Shown here in pieces: positions 43,841-55,250 of a stretch of DNA of 64,000 bases (positions are counted from its first letter, which is position 1; every line of letters starts with the position of its first letter). Below the pieces are notes generated by a model, which had not been told where the DNA came from, did no database searches, and saw only the letters and a program-made list of their open reading frames with translations. The translations under genes were made by a program, and so were the position numbers. The stretch covers positions 43,694,396 through 43,758,395 of the forward strand of contig NC_012876.2 in the NCBI RefSeq assembly GCF_000003195.3. The letters are read 5' to 3'. Source of the DNA: Sorghum bicolor. Lineage: Eukaryota > Streptophyta > Magnoliopsida > Poales > Poaceae.

Positions 43841-45545
43841 TCATTGTTTAGTGAAGTTAGAGAGATCAAGCACATTTAGTTCATTTCTCAACATACAAAA
43901 TCTAGCTTCATCTAGGGGTTTTGTAAAGATATCGGCCAATTGATTTTCCATCCTCACATTCTCTAGGGATATGTCACCATTAGCAACATGATCCCTAAGG
44001 AAGTGATGACGGATGTCAATATGCTTTGTGCGAGTGTGTTGAACCGGGTTGTTTGCAAGTTTTACGGCACTTTCATTGTCACACAACAAAGGTACTTTGT
44101 CTAGCAAAGTTTGTTTCATGCAAAGTATTTGTGCACAACAAGCACGAGCGGCAATGTATTCCGCCTCGGCCATTGACAAAGCAACACTATTTTGTTTCTT
44201 TGACATCCAAGAGACAAGTGATCTACCTAGGAAGTGGCACCCTCCGGATGTGCTTTTTCTATAAATGCGGCACCCGACATAATCCGAATCGGAATAGCCC
44301 ACAAGTTGGAATCTTGCACCTTTGGGATACCACAAGCCTAGGCAAGGTGTGTATTTTAGATACCTAAGAATTCTCTTGACGGCAATCAAGTGAGATTCCA
44401 TAGGCATTCCTTGATATCTAGCACACATACACACTCTAAACATGATATCGGGCCTAGATGCGATGAGGTGGAGTAAACTTCCTATCATGGAACGATAGAG
44501 AGTTTTGTCAATTGGGTTACCTCCCTCATCCAAGTCGAGATGCCCATTTGATGCCATTGGAGTCTTGATTGGCTTGCAATCCATCATCTTGAACCTCTTG
44601 AGAAGATCTTGTGTGTACTTTTCTTGAGAGATGAAGACCCCTTCCTTCATTTGCTTGACTTGAAATCCTAGGAAGAAGGATAGCTCGCCAATCATGGACA
44701 TCTCAAACTCCTTGGACATCAAATCACCAAATTCCTTGCAAAAATCTTAATTATTTGAGCCAAAAATAATATCATCAACATAAACTTGGTAAATGAAGAT
44801 TTCCCTGTTCATTTTCTTGGTGAAGAGTGTTGTGTCAACTTTCCCAATCTTGAAGCCCTTCTCAATGAGGAAGTCCCTAAGCCTCTCATACCAAGCTCTA
44901 GGAGCTTGCTTGAGACCATAGAGAGCCTTGGACAACCGGTAGACATGCTTGGGGTACCTAGGGTCTTCAAAACCGGGGGGTTGCTCAACATAGACAAGCT
45001 CATTAATGTAACCATTTAAAAACACTTTTCACATCCATTTGAAACAACTTGATATCATGACTAGATGCATATGCAAGTAGGATATGGATAGCTTCAAGTC
45101 TTGCCACCGGTGCAAAGGTTTCACCAAAATCAAGACCTTCCACTTGTGAAAAGCCTTTTGCCACGAGCCTTGCCTTGTTGCGCACCACTTTGCCTTGATC
45201 ATATTTCTTGTTCTAGAAGACCCATTTTGTTCCAATCACTCTTGCATCTTTGGGTCGCTCTTCAAGTGTCCACACTTGATTGCGAGAGAAGTTGTTCTAC
45301 ACCTCTTGCATTGCAATGATCCAATCCGGATCACGAAGAGCTTCCTCTATAGTCTTTGGTTCATCTTCAAGAGACACAAAAGTGTGATGTTCAATAAATA
45401 AAGCATGTCTAGAGTGTGTAGTTACACCACGTGATGGACTCCCAATGATGAGATCTTGAGAGTGGTCTTGGAGCAGGTGTGATGATCTTCTTGGCGCCAC
45501 TTGAGGGGTTGCTTGGGGAGCATCAACATATTGTGCTTGTGCCAC
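43841..45545 (-). pseudogene. Reverse transcriptase and RNase H of C2
   Basis: Minus-strand motifs: DPDWIIAMQEV, NKARLVAKGFSQVEGLDFGETFAPVARLEAIHILLAYA, MDVKSVF then (new frame) [36 protein letters not shown], and the catalytic YVDDIIFGS. The RNase H follows (VGYSDSDYVGC, ALSMAEAEYIAA, NPVQHTRTKHIDIRHHFLRDH, LADIFTKPLDEARF). This is the Ty1/copia RT, downstream of integrase as expected for copia order. A stop at 44744-44746, a frameshift near 45015 and stops near 45300 and 45215 inactivate it. Confidence 0.95.
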
Positions 45546-45718
45546 CGCTTGCTCCTAAGTGACTTGAGTGTCTTCATGAGAATCTCTCACATCCTTGTCT
45601 TCATCTTGTGGTACATGTGAGGTGGATGGTGGCTCAATGATTTGCAAATCATCATCTTCTTTTGGCTTGATGTCTCCCACCGGCATGTTCTTCATGGCAT
45701 CCCTCAATGGTTCACCAC

Positions 45719-46987
45719 CTACATCATCAAGATTATCACTTGCTCCTTGGAGCCATTAGTTTCATCAAATTCAACATCAAATGTTTCTTCAACCATGTTT
45801 GTGGCATGGTTAAAGACCCTACATGCCTTGGACTTTGATGAATAGCCAACTAAGTAGCCAATGTCACATCTCCTTTGGAACTTTCCCAAGTGTTGGCGCT
45901 TCTTGTACATGTAGCACTTGCACCCGAACACACTAAAGAATGAGACATCAGGTTTCTTCCCATTGAGCAACTCATATGGTGTCTTCTCTAGGAACTTGTG
46001 AGGAAAGAGCCAGTTTGACGCATAGCATGCGGTGTTGATTGCCTCGGCCCACATCTTCTCCGAAGTGTTGTACTCATCTAGCATTGTTCTTGCCAAGGTG
46101 ATCAAAGTCTGGTTCTTTCTTTCTACAACCCCATTTTGTTTTGGTGTGTATGTTGAGGAGAACTCATGTTTGATTCCAACTTCATCACAATATTCTTCAA
46201 TATTGGTGTTATCAAACTCTTTGCCATTATCACTCCTAATCTTCTTGATCTTGACATCAAATTGATTTTGGGCATTCTTTGCAAACTTCTTGAATATTGA
46301 TGCCACTTTGGCCTTGCCTTGCAAGAAGAATGTCCAAGTGTACCGAGAGTAATCATCAACTATGACTAAGAAATATTTGTTGCCTCCAAGACTAGCATAT
46401 GTGGTTGGTCCAAATAAGTCCATCTGGAGTAGTTCAAGCACTCTTGAAGTAGAGAGATAGGCCTTTGTTGGATGGGTGTTAGCAACTTGCTTGTCGGCTT
46501 GACATGCACTCTAAAGCTTGTCCTTTTCAAAGGTCACATCCTTCAAGTCTCTAATCAATTCTTTCTTCATCAACTTCTAGAGTGTGCCCATTCCAACATG
46601 TGCTAACCTTCTATGCCACAACCACCCAAGTGAGGTCTTGGTGAATAAGCAAGTCTTTACATCATCTTCATCGGATGAGAAATCAACTACATATAAGTTG
46701 TTGTGTCGGAAGCCTTTGACTACCATCTCATTGTAATCCTCCTTGGTCACTATTACTTCCTTCTTCTTGAATAGACATTCAAAACTAAGATCACAAAGTT
46801 GTCCAACCGAGAGCAAGTTGAAACTTAATGATTGCACATAGAGCACATTGGTGATGGAGTTGTCATTTGATATAGCAACCTTTCCTAGACCCTTGACCTT
46901 GCCTTTTGAATTGTCACCAAATATGATCTTCTCTTGGTTGTCAACATCTTCATCAAGTGAGGTGAGCATCCGGGGATCTCGTGTCAT
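45719..46987 (-). pseudogene. Gag-pre-integrase and integrase of C2
   Basis: The first part (46987-46577) carries the protease-integrase junction, with LYVQSLSFNLLSVGQLCD and LWHRRLAHVGMGTL (zinc-binding histidines), then a stop at 46577. The core (46441-45719) has MDLFGPTTYASLGGNKYFLVIVDDYSRYTWTFF (first catalytic D), RSDNGKEFDN (second D) and TPKQNGVVERKNQTL (E), then FGCKCYMYKKRQHLGKF. All three acids remain. The protease itself is in a degraded stretch around 46990-47060. It would integrate C2 cDNA. Confidence 0.93.
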
Positions 46988-47058
46988 ATTTTGAGTGCAA
47001 CCACTATCAATTACTCAATGTGATCCACCAGTCTTGTAGTTCACCTACACACAAGAGA

Positions 47059-49477
47059 TCAAGCTTGAGATTTAGGGACCCACATTTGCTTAGGGCCCTT
47101 GACCTTCTCTACTAGTTGCTTTGGCACCCAAATCTTCTTTGGGCTTTGCTTGCTGGGTGGCCCCATGAAGCTAACCTTGACCTTGCCACTTCTGTCTTTC
47201 CTTACAATGTAGTGAGCATTAAAGGCAAATGGTCTAGCATGCTTGGGCAAGGGTGGTGGTAGTGGTGCCTCACACTCATGAGCAAAGTGTCCTTCTTGAC
47301 CACACTCAAATCATCTCTTTAGCTTTGGCTTGCTTGAATGATCAAGAGTGGTTAGTGACTTGATGAGCTTGCTTTGGTGAGCCTTGTAGCCAATTCCACT
47401 TTTGTGAACTTTGAAGGTCCTTCCCTTTTGTGAACTTTGCTAACCCCTTGGTTAGGTGTTCCTTCTCTTTCTTGAGCTTGCTATTCTCTTGAGTTAGCTT
47501 CTTGATGATTGGGTCATTGTTGCTTGCTAACTCTTCTAAGATGAATGACTCATCTTCTTCTTGCTTGTCATACATCAAACCAAACTTGAGATATTGGTTC
47601 TCTTCCTTGAGAAACTTGTTCTCATATGCAAGCTTCTTATCTTGATCAAGTGACTCAATCACTATTGTGTTGTGCTTGGCTCGCTCTTGTAACTCTTTCT
47701 TGAGCTTAGCATTTTCTTCCTTGATCTTGATAGTGTTCTCATAGTTCTCAGCCACTACCACTTTCTTGCCCTTGCAACCAACACATTTGCTTGTGCTTTC
47801 CACAAGTAAGTCATCACAAGATGTGGCTACATCAAGCTTAGCAACATGGTTAGTAGCATCATGTGTTTCATTGATTGCAAGATCATAAGCTATCTCAAGG
47901 TTGTCATAGTTGGCTTTTAGAGTTACAAGTTCTTCCTTCAAAGCTCTATGTCTAGTGATAAGCTCATCATGAACACTCTCAAGTTTATCATGTTTTTCTT
48001 TGAGCTCTTTTAAAAAGAGTTTGAGCTCTTGAGCTTAGTGGTCATGATCTCATTTTGATCTCTAACCTCATTACTAGATTCAAACTTTTCTAGAAGTGAT
48101 TCATTTTCAAGTTCAAGTTTTTCATTTTCACTTCTAGTTTTTCCTATGACCTTAGTGTATTTATTTAGCAATTTTACAAGTTCGTCATAAGATGGTGATT
48201 CATATTCACTATCACTCTCACTACTCTCATCCTCACTTTATACCTTCTGGTCACCCTTGGCCATGAGGCATAGGTGTGTAGAGGATGTAGATGGTGGTGA
48301 AGATGATGGCGATGAAGCATCAATGGCAATGGCGACAACCTTCTCATCATCACTTTCGTTGCCGGAGGAGTCACCACTTGAGCTTTCAATGTCGGTGAGC
48401 CAATCACCAACAATGTAAGCCTTGCCATTCTTCTTCTTGTGGTACTCCTTCTTCTTGCCACCTTTCTTCTTGTATTGCTTCTTGTCGTTCTTCTCTTCAT
48501 CGCTTGAATCATCTTGCTCCTTGTTCTTCTTCTTGTACTTGTCCTTCTTGGGCTTTGGACATTGGTGAGCAAGATGACCAAGTTCACCACAATTGTAGCA
48601 ATCCATCTCGGAGATGGGCTTCCTCTTGCTACTTGTGAAGAACTTCTTCTTCTTCTTGGAGTCAAAGTTGACTCCATTCTTGTTGAGCTTCTTCAACATC
48701 TTGGTGGTTCTTCTCACCAAGAGGGCAACGGATGCATCATCATCACTTGAAGTTGATGACTCAACTTCAATCTTCTTGGCTTTGCCCTTGTGAGAAGCTT
48801 TGAGAGCCAAGTCTTTCTTTTCCTTCTTGGTCGATGAGGAGCCATCTTAGGGGTTTATGTGCATGTACATTTCATGAGCGTTAATCTTCCCCAATATATA
48901 TGGACGTTGGTGTGGCGGTGGAGAGATCGCCTTGATGAAGCACGATTACTATGTGCCTATATTTCTCAATGGGTTGAACACATAATATCTTCCTTGCCAC
49001 ATCCGTCACACTCATTTGATTGAGCCTAACTCTATTTAGCTCCTCTACAATGACATTCAAGCGAGAATACATTTAATTAGCATTTTCTTTTGGAAGCATT
49101 TCAAATGTATTAAGCTTGTTCATCACAAGATGAAAGCGTTCCTCACTCTCACTCTTGGATCCCTCATGGAGCGCACAAAGTTCCTTCCATAAAGCAAGGG
49201 TGGTTTTGTGGTTCTGAACGCGGTTGAACACCTCTTTGCAAAGGCCTATAAAGATGTGGTTTTTGGCCTTTGCATTCCACTTCTCGTTTTCTTGTTCTTG
49301 TGGAGTAAGCTTGTTCTTGTGGAGTAAGAACGATGTCTTTTGCCGGAGGGGTAAACCCTTCGGTCGCAGCTTTTAGGCACTTAGTGTCACATGCCTCAAG
49401 GTATGACTCCATCCGTATTTCCAATACGAGAAGTCATCCCCATCGAACATGGGTGGCGGTCTATCCCCATTAGACAT
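47059..49477 (-). pseudogene. Gag of C2
   Basis: The start MSNGDRPPPMFDGDDFSYWK at 49477 is the classic copia Gag opening. A helical Gag core follows in changing frames (LALWKELCALHEG, MYSRLNVIVEELNRV). A first zinc knuckle is intact (CYNCGELGHLAHQC, near 48612-48570) within lysine-rich tracts. A long coiled coil (47941-47342) contains ENAKLKKELQERAKHN and ENSKLKKEKEHLTKG. A second knuckle near 47310 reads FECGQEGHFAHEC, with a TGA where its first cysteine should be. Gag makes the particle and binds RNA. The coiled-coil extension is usual in SIRE-type Gag. Confidence 0.9.
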
Positions 49478-49514
49478 CTTTCTCTAGGTGGTGAAGCCTA
49501 AGTAATGAGCACTA

Positions 49515-49527
49515 GGCTCCGATACTA
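49515..49527 (-). promoter_or_regulatory. Primer binding site of C2 (tRNA-Met-like)
   Basis: The minus strand reads TAGTATCGGAGCC two bases inside the 5' LTR. It differs at two positions from TGGTATCAGAGCC, the usual initiator tRNA-Met site of copia elements. Confidence 0.8.
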
Positions 49528-49529
49528 AT

Positions 49530-51091
49530 TGAAAGGATCAAGATGCCCAAGAGGGCGGTGAATTGGGCTTCTCTAAAAATTTAAGCAACCTATAAGCTCC
49601 AACTCAACCCCTTGTGCCTAGTGTGACTAGAGAGCTACCGGATAAAATTTTTGCAACTTAGTTCCAATCCTATTCTATCATGGCAATTCTAGGAATGTAA
49701 AAATTCAAAGTAATTGCGCAAAGTAAATGCTAGAAAGTAAAGGAGTAGTGGAAGAAAGTGCTCGGCGATGTTTTGCTGAGGTATCGGAGAGTCGCCACTC
49801 CCCACTAGTACTCGTTGGAGCACCCGTGCAAGGGTCTTGCTCCCCCTTGGTCCGCACAAGGACCAAGTGCTCTCTACGGGCTGATTCTTCAACACTCCGT
49901 CGCAGTGAATCGCCCAAAACCGCTCACAAGCTTGACACGAGCTACCCACAAGAACTCCGGGCGGTCTTCGTGCCTCCAATTACCATCAAACCGTCTAGGT
50001 GATGGCGATCACCAAGAGTAACAAGCGATGAACTCTTACTTGACCCACACAAGGCACTAGAGAGTGGTTAATGCACACTTGACTCTTGGAATTCAACTGG
50101 AGAAGGATTCTCACAAGAAAGCTCTCAAAACTCAATCCTCTCTAGGCTCTTGTTTCTCTCTTGCTCCACAAAGTGTTTCTCAACTGTTCAAATGGGCAAG
50201 AGACCTCCCATGTTCATGGTGGAGGAGTATAAATACACCCCATCAAGTCCTATGGTCGGCCAACTGTTTTACACTAAAAACAGGGTCACCGGACGCTGGT
50301 TATGTTGCACCGGACGCACTGCACCGAGCGTCCGGTTGCCTCATAACGGCTAACTGTACTCTCTCTGACAGAGCGCCAGATGCTACTTCCTAGCATCCGG
50401 TGACACTGTCTAGTGTGAGGATGAACTTTACATCCTCCCTGAGTTTAGGACCGGACGCTACCCGGTGAGTCCGGTGCTAGCGTCCGGTGACCTCGGTCAC
50501 CTTTTGACCTCCTTGGGTTTAGGTCCGGACGCTACCCGGTGCGTCCAGTGCTAGCGTTCGGTGCCTAACCCTAGGGACTCAGGCACTCTTACTGCTATCG
50601 ACCTCACCGGACGCACTCACAGAGCGTCCGGTGCAGCGTTTGGTGCCAACTTAGGCACCCAAACTTCGTCGAAACGGGACCGTTCCAAAACGAAGTTTGT
50701 TCCTCTCGATCTAAGGACTATCTTTGAGCTGCCTAGTGCTAGGTTTACCAAGTGTGCACCACACCTAAACTTAAAGCGTTGCCTAAGTCAAGCTACTAGA
50801 TCAAAGCCCCTCTTAATAATACGGCCAAAGGAAAACAAGGTCCTAAACTACTCTAAGTGCCCTTCTTCACCATATGGCACTTAGACCTAGTCTAGTCTCG
50901 ACGATGTCTAACCATCCTTTAAAAACCAAAATGATTTCCACTATTAAGTAGGCATGTACGTCTCTGTCCATCGAGTACATATTACCATGACCTAACACTA
51001 ATGACTTTGCCTCTGCAAAACACACATTAGTCATAGTAATCAATATTGTTATTAATCACCGAAACTCAATAGGGGCCTAGATGCTCTTTCA
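49530..51091 (-). repeat. 5' LTR of C2
   Basis: 1562 bases, TGAAAGGATC to GCTCTTTCA, the same length as the left copy. The CACCGGACGC/GCGTCCGGTG cluster is at 50285-50645 and a minus-strand TATA-like TATTTATACTCC near 50225-50236. Confidence 0.96.
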
Positions 51092-51355
51092 GTTATCTTG
51101 TACCATGTTGAGTTCAACACTTGTTGCTCATATTCTATATTAAACACTAGGATTGAAAGCCCAAAAACATGTCATATGCTACCACATAGTGGTACCATAC
51201 AAGCATCAAATTCATTTGATTTTCATGAATGAGCCTAAGACATGTAAAGAATTACTGGATGCACTAAGCAAGTCCTTAGCATAGGATGGATGACATGTCA
51301 AACAATTTTACCTTGCTTTGCTTGAAGGAGCGGCATGTCATATAGTTGGGGTGTA
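51092..51355 (-). other. 3' tail of C3, part upstream of the C2 insertion
   Basis: It directly follows the C3 RNase H stop on the minus strand and continues at 21144 after C2 is removed. No ORF is seen. Confidence 0.7.
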
Positions 51356-52692
51356 TCAACACATATTTGAGAAGTCAAGTATGTTCAATTCATTCCTTAT
51401 CTTGCAAAACCTCTTCTCATCAAGTGGCTTGGTGAATATATCAATAAGTTGATCATCGGTGCCTATACTCTCAATGCAAATGTCCCCTTTTTGTTGGTGA
51501 TCTCTTATGAAGTGATGGCGGACATCTATGTGCTTTGTTCTTGAGTGTTGAACTGGATTGTTCGTGAGCTTCACGGCACTTTCATTGTCGGATAGCAATG
51601 GCACTTGCTTGAAGTTGATTCCAAAGTCCTTCAATGTTGCCTTCATCCATAGTAATTGTCCACAACAACTACTGGCCGCAATGTACTTCACTTCGGTGGT
51701 TGATAGTGCAACACTATCAAGCTTCTTGGATGACCATGAGACAAGTGATCTTCCTAATAGTTGACATGTGCCCGATGTGCTTCTTCTCTCAACTTTGCAT
51801 CCTGCACAGTCCGAATCGGAATATCCAATAAGTTCAAACTTTGCACCTTTGGGATACCACAAACCAACATTTTGTGTATGCTTCAAGTACCTCCATATTC
51901 TCTTTGTTGCTTTCAAATGACTTTCTCTTGGCGAGGCTTGGAATCTTGCACACATGCATACACTAAACATGACATCCGGTCTTGATGCGGTCACATAGAG
52001 TAGGCTTCCAATCATAGATCGATATAACTTTTGATCCACCAGATTTCCACTTGTATCATTATCCAAACTTCCATTTGTTCCCATTGGTGTGCTAATTGAT
52101 TTTGCATCATCCATACCAAACTTCTTGAGCATGTCTTTTATGTACTTGCCTTGACTCACAAATGTGTCATTCTTCAATTGCTTGATTTGAAGACCAAGGA
52201 AGTAACTAAGCTCTCCAATCATTGACATCTCAAACTCATTAGCCATCATGTTTCCAAACTCCTCACAAAATTCTTAGTTGATCCAAATATGATATCATCA
52301 ACATATATTTGCAACACAAACAAGTCTTTGGCAATCTTCTTGGTGAAGAGAGTGGTGTCAACCTTGCCCATCTTGAAACCTTTAGAGAGTAAGAAGTCTC
52401 TCAATCTCTCATAACTTGCTCTAGGTGCTTGCTTCAAACCATACAATGCCTTTCTTAGCTTGTAAACATGGATGGGTTTCTTGTCATCTTCAAAACTGGG
52501 AGGTTGCTCAACATATACTTCTTCATTGATATAGCCATTGAGAAATGCACTTTTCACATCCATTTGGTATAACTTCATGTTATGAGCACAAGCATAGGCC
52601 AACAAGATCCTAATTGCTTCCAATCTTGCAACCGAGGCATATGTTTCACCAAAGTCAAGACCTTCAACTTGAGTATAGCCTTGTGCTACCAA
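51356..52692 (-). pseudogene. Reverse transcriptase and RNase H of C3
   Basis: The minus-strand RT (52692-52246) reads [65 protein letters not shown] and the catalytic YVDDIIFGS. The RNase H frame (52249-51356) has IGYSDSDCAGC, STSGTCQLLGRSLVSW, AAEYIAA-type KYIAASSCCGQLLW and NPVQHSRTKHIDVRHHFIRDH, ending at LDEKRFCKIRNELNILDF. A one-base overlap and frame change near 52249 separates the two. It is related to but clearly different from the C2 RT, so two SIRE-type families are present. Confidence 0.95.
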
Positions 52693-53127
52693 TCTTGCTT
52701 TGTTCCTTACAACTATCCCGTCTTGATCTTGCTTGTTGCAAAAGACCTATCTAGTACCAATGACATAATGATCACTAGGCCTCTCAACTAATTCTCATAC
52801 TGTATTTCTCTTGAAATTGTTAAGCTTTTCATGCATAGCATTAACCCAATCAACATCTCTCAATGCTTCATCAATCTTCTTTGGCTCAATGTGAGACACA
52901 AAGGAGAAATGCTCACATAATGATGCTAATCTTGATTTAGTTTACACTCCTCTTTGAATATCACCAATGTTATGATCCAATGGGTGATCTCTTGCAATGT
53001 TTGTTAGTTGGAGTATTTGCACTTGATTACTTGCACTTGTTTGATCATGAGATGATGTACTAGCTTGTTGATCTTGCACTTGTTTACCACTTGTACTAAC
53101 TTGATTTTGATCATGAGAACCACTAGC
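52693..53127 (-). other. Degraded integrase-RT linker of C3
   Basis: Broken minus-strand copia polyprotein sequence with several stops, joining the integrase end to RT. Confidence 0.6.
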
Positions 53128-53393
53128 TTACACATAAGAGGTAGGAAGCACTTGATCTTTGTCATCTTCAACATCAATCATCTCTCTAGGACTTACATCA
53201 CCAATGTCCATGTTCTTCATTGCATCGGCCAATTGAGTGCCTCTCACGTCATCTAAATTTTCATCTTCCTCTTGAGAGCCATTGGTTTCATCAAACTCAA
53301 CATCATGCACCTCTTCAAGAGTACCACTAGCAAAATTCCAAACTCTATAAGCTTTGCTAGTAGTGGAGTAACCAAGCAAGAAACCTTCATCAC
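53128..53393 (-). pseudogene. C-terminal end of the C3 integrase
   Basis: The minus strand reads DEGFLLGYSTTSKAYRVWNF and EEVHDVEFDETNGSQEEDE, the conserved end of copia integrase also seen in C2 (YLVGYSSKSKACRVFNHAT, DVEFDETNGSKEQ). Element D cuts it at 53394. The catalytic core and gag lie beyond D, outside the window. Confidence 0.88.
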
Positions 53394-53778
53394 TGTTGAC
53401 ACTAGCTAACACCACTTGAATACTAGGATGTCATTCCCAGCATGCTGCCAGAGTGTACAAAGGTATTTATGAATGTAAATGCTCTCTAGAAAATAATATA
53501 TTCTATCCGCAAGCGCACAGATAAAATACCTCATTGTAGCATTTCACTAGGAAAGTATTCCAGGTATCGTTATTTATAATTTTGCTTAAGAGGACAGTGG
53601 AAATGAAGATAAGGATAAAATCTATCAAGGCATAGACTAGAGATAAACTTGCAAGAGCATGATTACCAAAGCTCGTGGAATTATGTCAGATAAAACCCTA
53701 ATTCTAGGTGTTTGGTGCATATTGATCCTTTTCCATGTTTAGTTGATGGTTAAATTTAATACTTAAGGACCGTCAACA
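53394..53778 (-). repeat. 3' LTR of element D, internally deleted
   Basis: Only 385 bases, against at least 1339 in the right copy. The first 270 or so match the start of the right LTR and the rest matches LTR-end sequence of related elements, so about 1 kb or more is deleted, including the GC boxes and TATA box. Confidence 0.85.
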
Positions 53779-53793
53779 AACTCCCCCAAGCTT
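53779..53793 (-). promoter_or_regulatory. Polypurine tract of element D
   Basis: The minus strand reads AAGCTTGGGGGAGTT directly before the 3' LTR, preceded by a hairpin at 53798-53817. Confidence 0.87.
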
Positions 53794-55250
53794 ACACTTT
53801 GCTCGTCCCTGAGCAAACAGCTAAACTCAGATGGATCAGGAGTTGCTTCGATGTTTTCTTTCCTGACAGGCACACATGCTTTTCATATAAAAATTCTTCC
53901 AGATTAGAGTGAAGTCTTAAGTAATCGAAAGACAAAATAATTATGTCAAGCACTATTCCTTCTGTCTATACTTCACCTTTGTTCCGAAGTTTTGCATAAG
54001 TTTTCAAAAATAAAGCTCAGAGTTCCTAGCTATGATCCTCTCAAGTCTCTCTATATGTGGTATTTGTGGATCCTTACAAAGATGTCACCTACCTATAGCT
54101 AATGGAATATTTAAGTGGAGCTTATAGCAGTGAAAAACAGCTCATACATATGTTGTCTAATTGAGCCATGGATCCAAAGGAACTCAGCATATAATTAAAT
54201 CAAGATGTGCATGTGTGGTGGAGTAAATGATAGTAATGGTGGAAATATAAGTAATGATAAAACTTACTTCTCATTGCTCCTCATATTGCTATCTCTCCTC
54301 CTCTTTGATCTTTGCATTGGGAGAACATGGGCTATCTTTTTCTTTTCTCTTTTTCTCAGGTGGGTAGTTGATACCCCTAATTCTACTGTCGGACACTTGT
54401 CCATTTTTTCCGATCAAGTGGGCATCTTTGTACCCCTAATTCTACTCCGGACACTTGTCCATTTTTACCTCTCGTCTCACTCTTTTTTCTTTCTTTTTTC
54501 AAGGTTCCAGGCACTCGCCCCTTTTTATTTCCTAGCATATTTTTGCATAACCCATGCCTCTTCTGCATTGAATCCTTTTGGTGAGAGAGAATAACAACAC
54601 TGGGGACAGTGCGTGATAATATTTTTAGGAATTTTAATGAATGGTGGTGGATGGTGTAGTAGATGTGTGCAAGTGAATATCTTAATCTAACCACATGAAA
54701 AGCTCCTAAGGGTCTACACGACTCGATCAAACTCAGTGTGAATATAAGTTGCAAAAGATGTTATAGCAAGTATGGCTGTGGTAGGAAGTTTGTCATGCTA
54801 GGAACTCATCATGTGATTTGCAAGTTTTCAAAATAAATCTCCAGAACTTAGTGTAGTAGGAACAAGATAAACAGTAGCTCAAACTTTATATCATGTCTTT
54901 CTCTTACTTAGACTTTAGTTTTAGGTTCATGCTTCCCATAGATAGTAAATTTTAATTTTAGTAATTCTTGGAAGAACTCTAATATAAAACCTAGGTACTT
55001 GAAAGTAAGCAAACAGAGCAACTGTTCATCATTTCCATCATGCATCTTTTTGGTCTTTTATTTTTTTTCTAGAGATTAACACTTAGCAGGTAAAATAAAT
55101 CATACTTATCTACACACTCTTTTTATTTTGTTTTCATGTTTATAAAATGCAGTAAAATAAAGCAAGAAAATATTTATTGAATTTTCTAAGTTTTTCTCTT
55201 TAAATAAAACACTAAACAGAAAAGAATAAATAAGAAAAGCAAATAAAAAC
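53794..55250 (-). other. 3' non-coding region of element D
   Basis: AT-rich, with no ORF I can support. It contains the pre-PPT hairpin, the duplicated short-hairpin module (54362-54520), and sequence matching the A and B interiors near 54650-54760. Confidence 0.75.
54362..54520 (-). other. Short-hairpin module, element D copy (partly duplicated)
   Basis: Plus-strand inverted repeats are GGGTAGTTGATACCC (54362-54376), GGACACTTGTCC (54391-54402), then GGGCATCTTTGTACCC (54420-54435) and GGACACTTGTCC again (54449-54460), then GGCACTCGCCC (54510-54520). Two of the three units are doubled. Confidence 0.7.

Larger units (their letters stand above)
21145..51091 (-). mobile_element. C2: SIRE/Maximus-type copia element with env-like gene, holding B and C
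   Basis: LTRs of equal length (1562 bases) face the same way and are flanked by gttat at 21140-21144 and 51092-51096, a perfect 5-bp duplication. The minus-strand order is LTR, primer site, gag (49477), integrase, RT-RNase H (to 43841), an internal promoter-like block, an env-like ORF from 42425, polypurine tract, LTR. Elements B and C both lie in the env-like ORF. Without them C2 would be about 13.2 kb, in the range for SIRE-type elements. Confidence 0.95.
17408..53393 (-). mobile_element. C3: SIRE/Maximus-type copia element, split by C2
   Basis: Read on the minus strand: integrase end (53393-53128), RT and RNase H (52692-51356), 3' tail (51355-51092, then 21144-20317), polypurine tract and 3' LTR (20316-17408). 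C2 sits in the tail with a perfect gttat duplication on both sides. The 5' half, with LTR and gag, is cut off by element D at 53394. The LTR left end reads TAAAAGG where TGAAAGG is expected, one change. It was inserted inside the C4 LTR, and the bases cattc before it are the likely target duplication. Confidence 0.85.

Noticed and set aside
48174..48677. Arginine- and threonine-rich 167-codon minus-strand frame
   Set aside because: It is an alternative frame of the lysine-rich C2 Gag zinc-knuckle region, which has the recognisable protein in the other frame.
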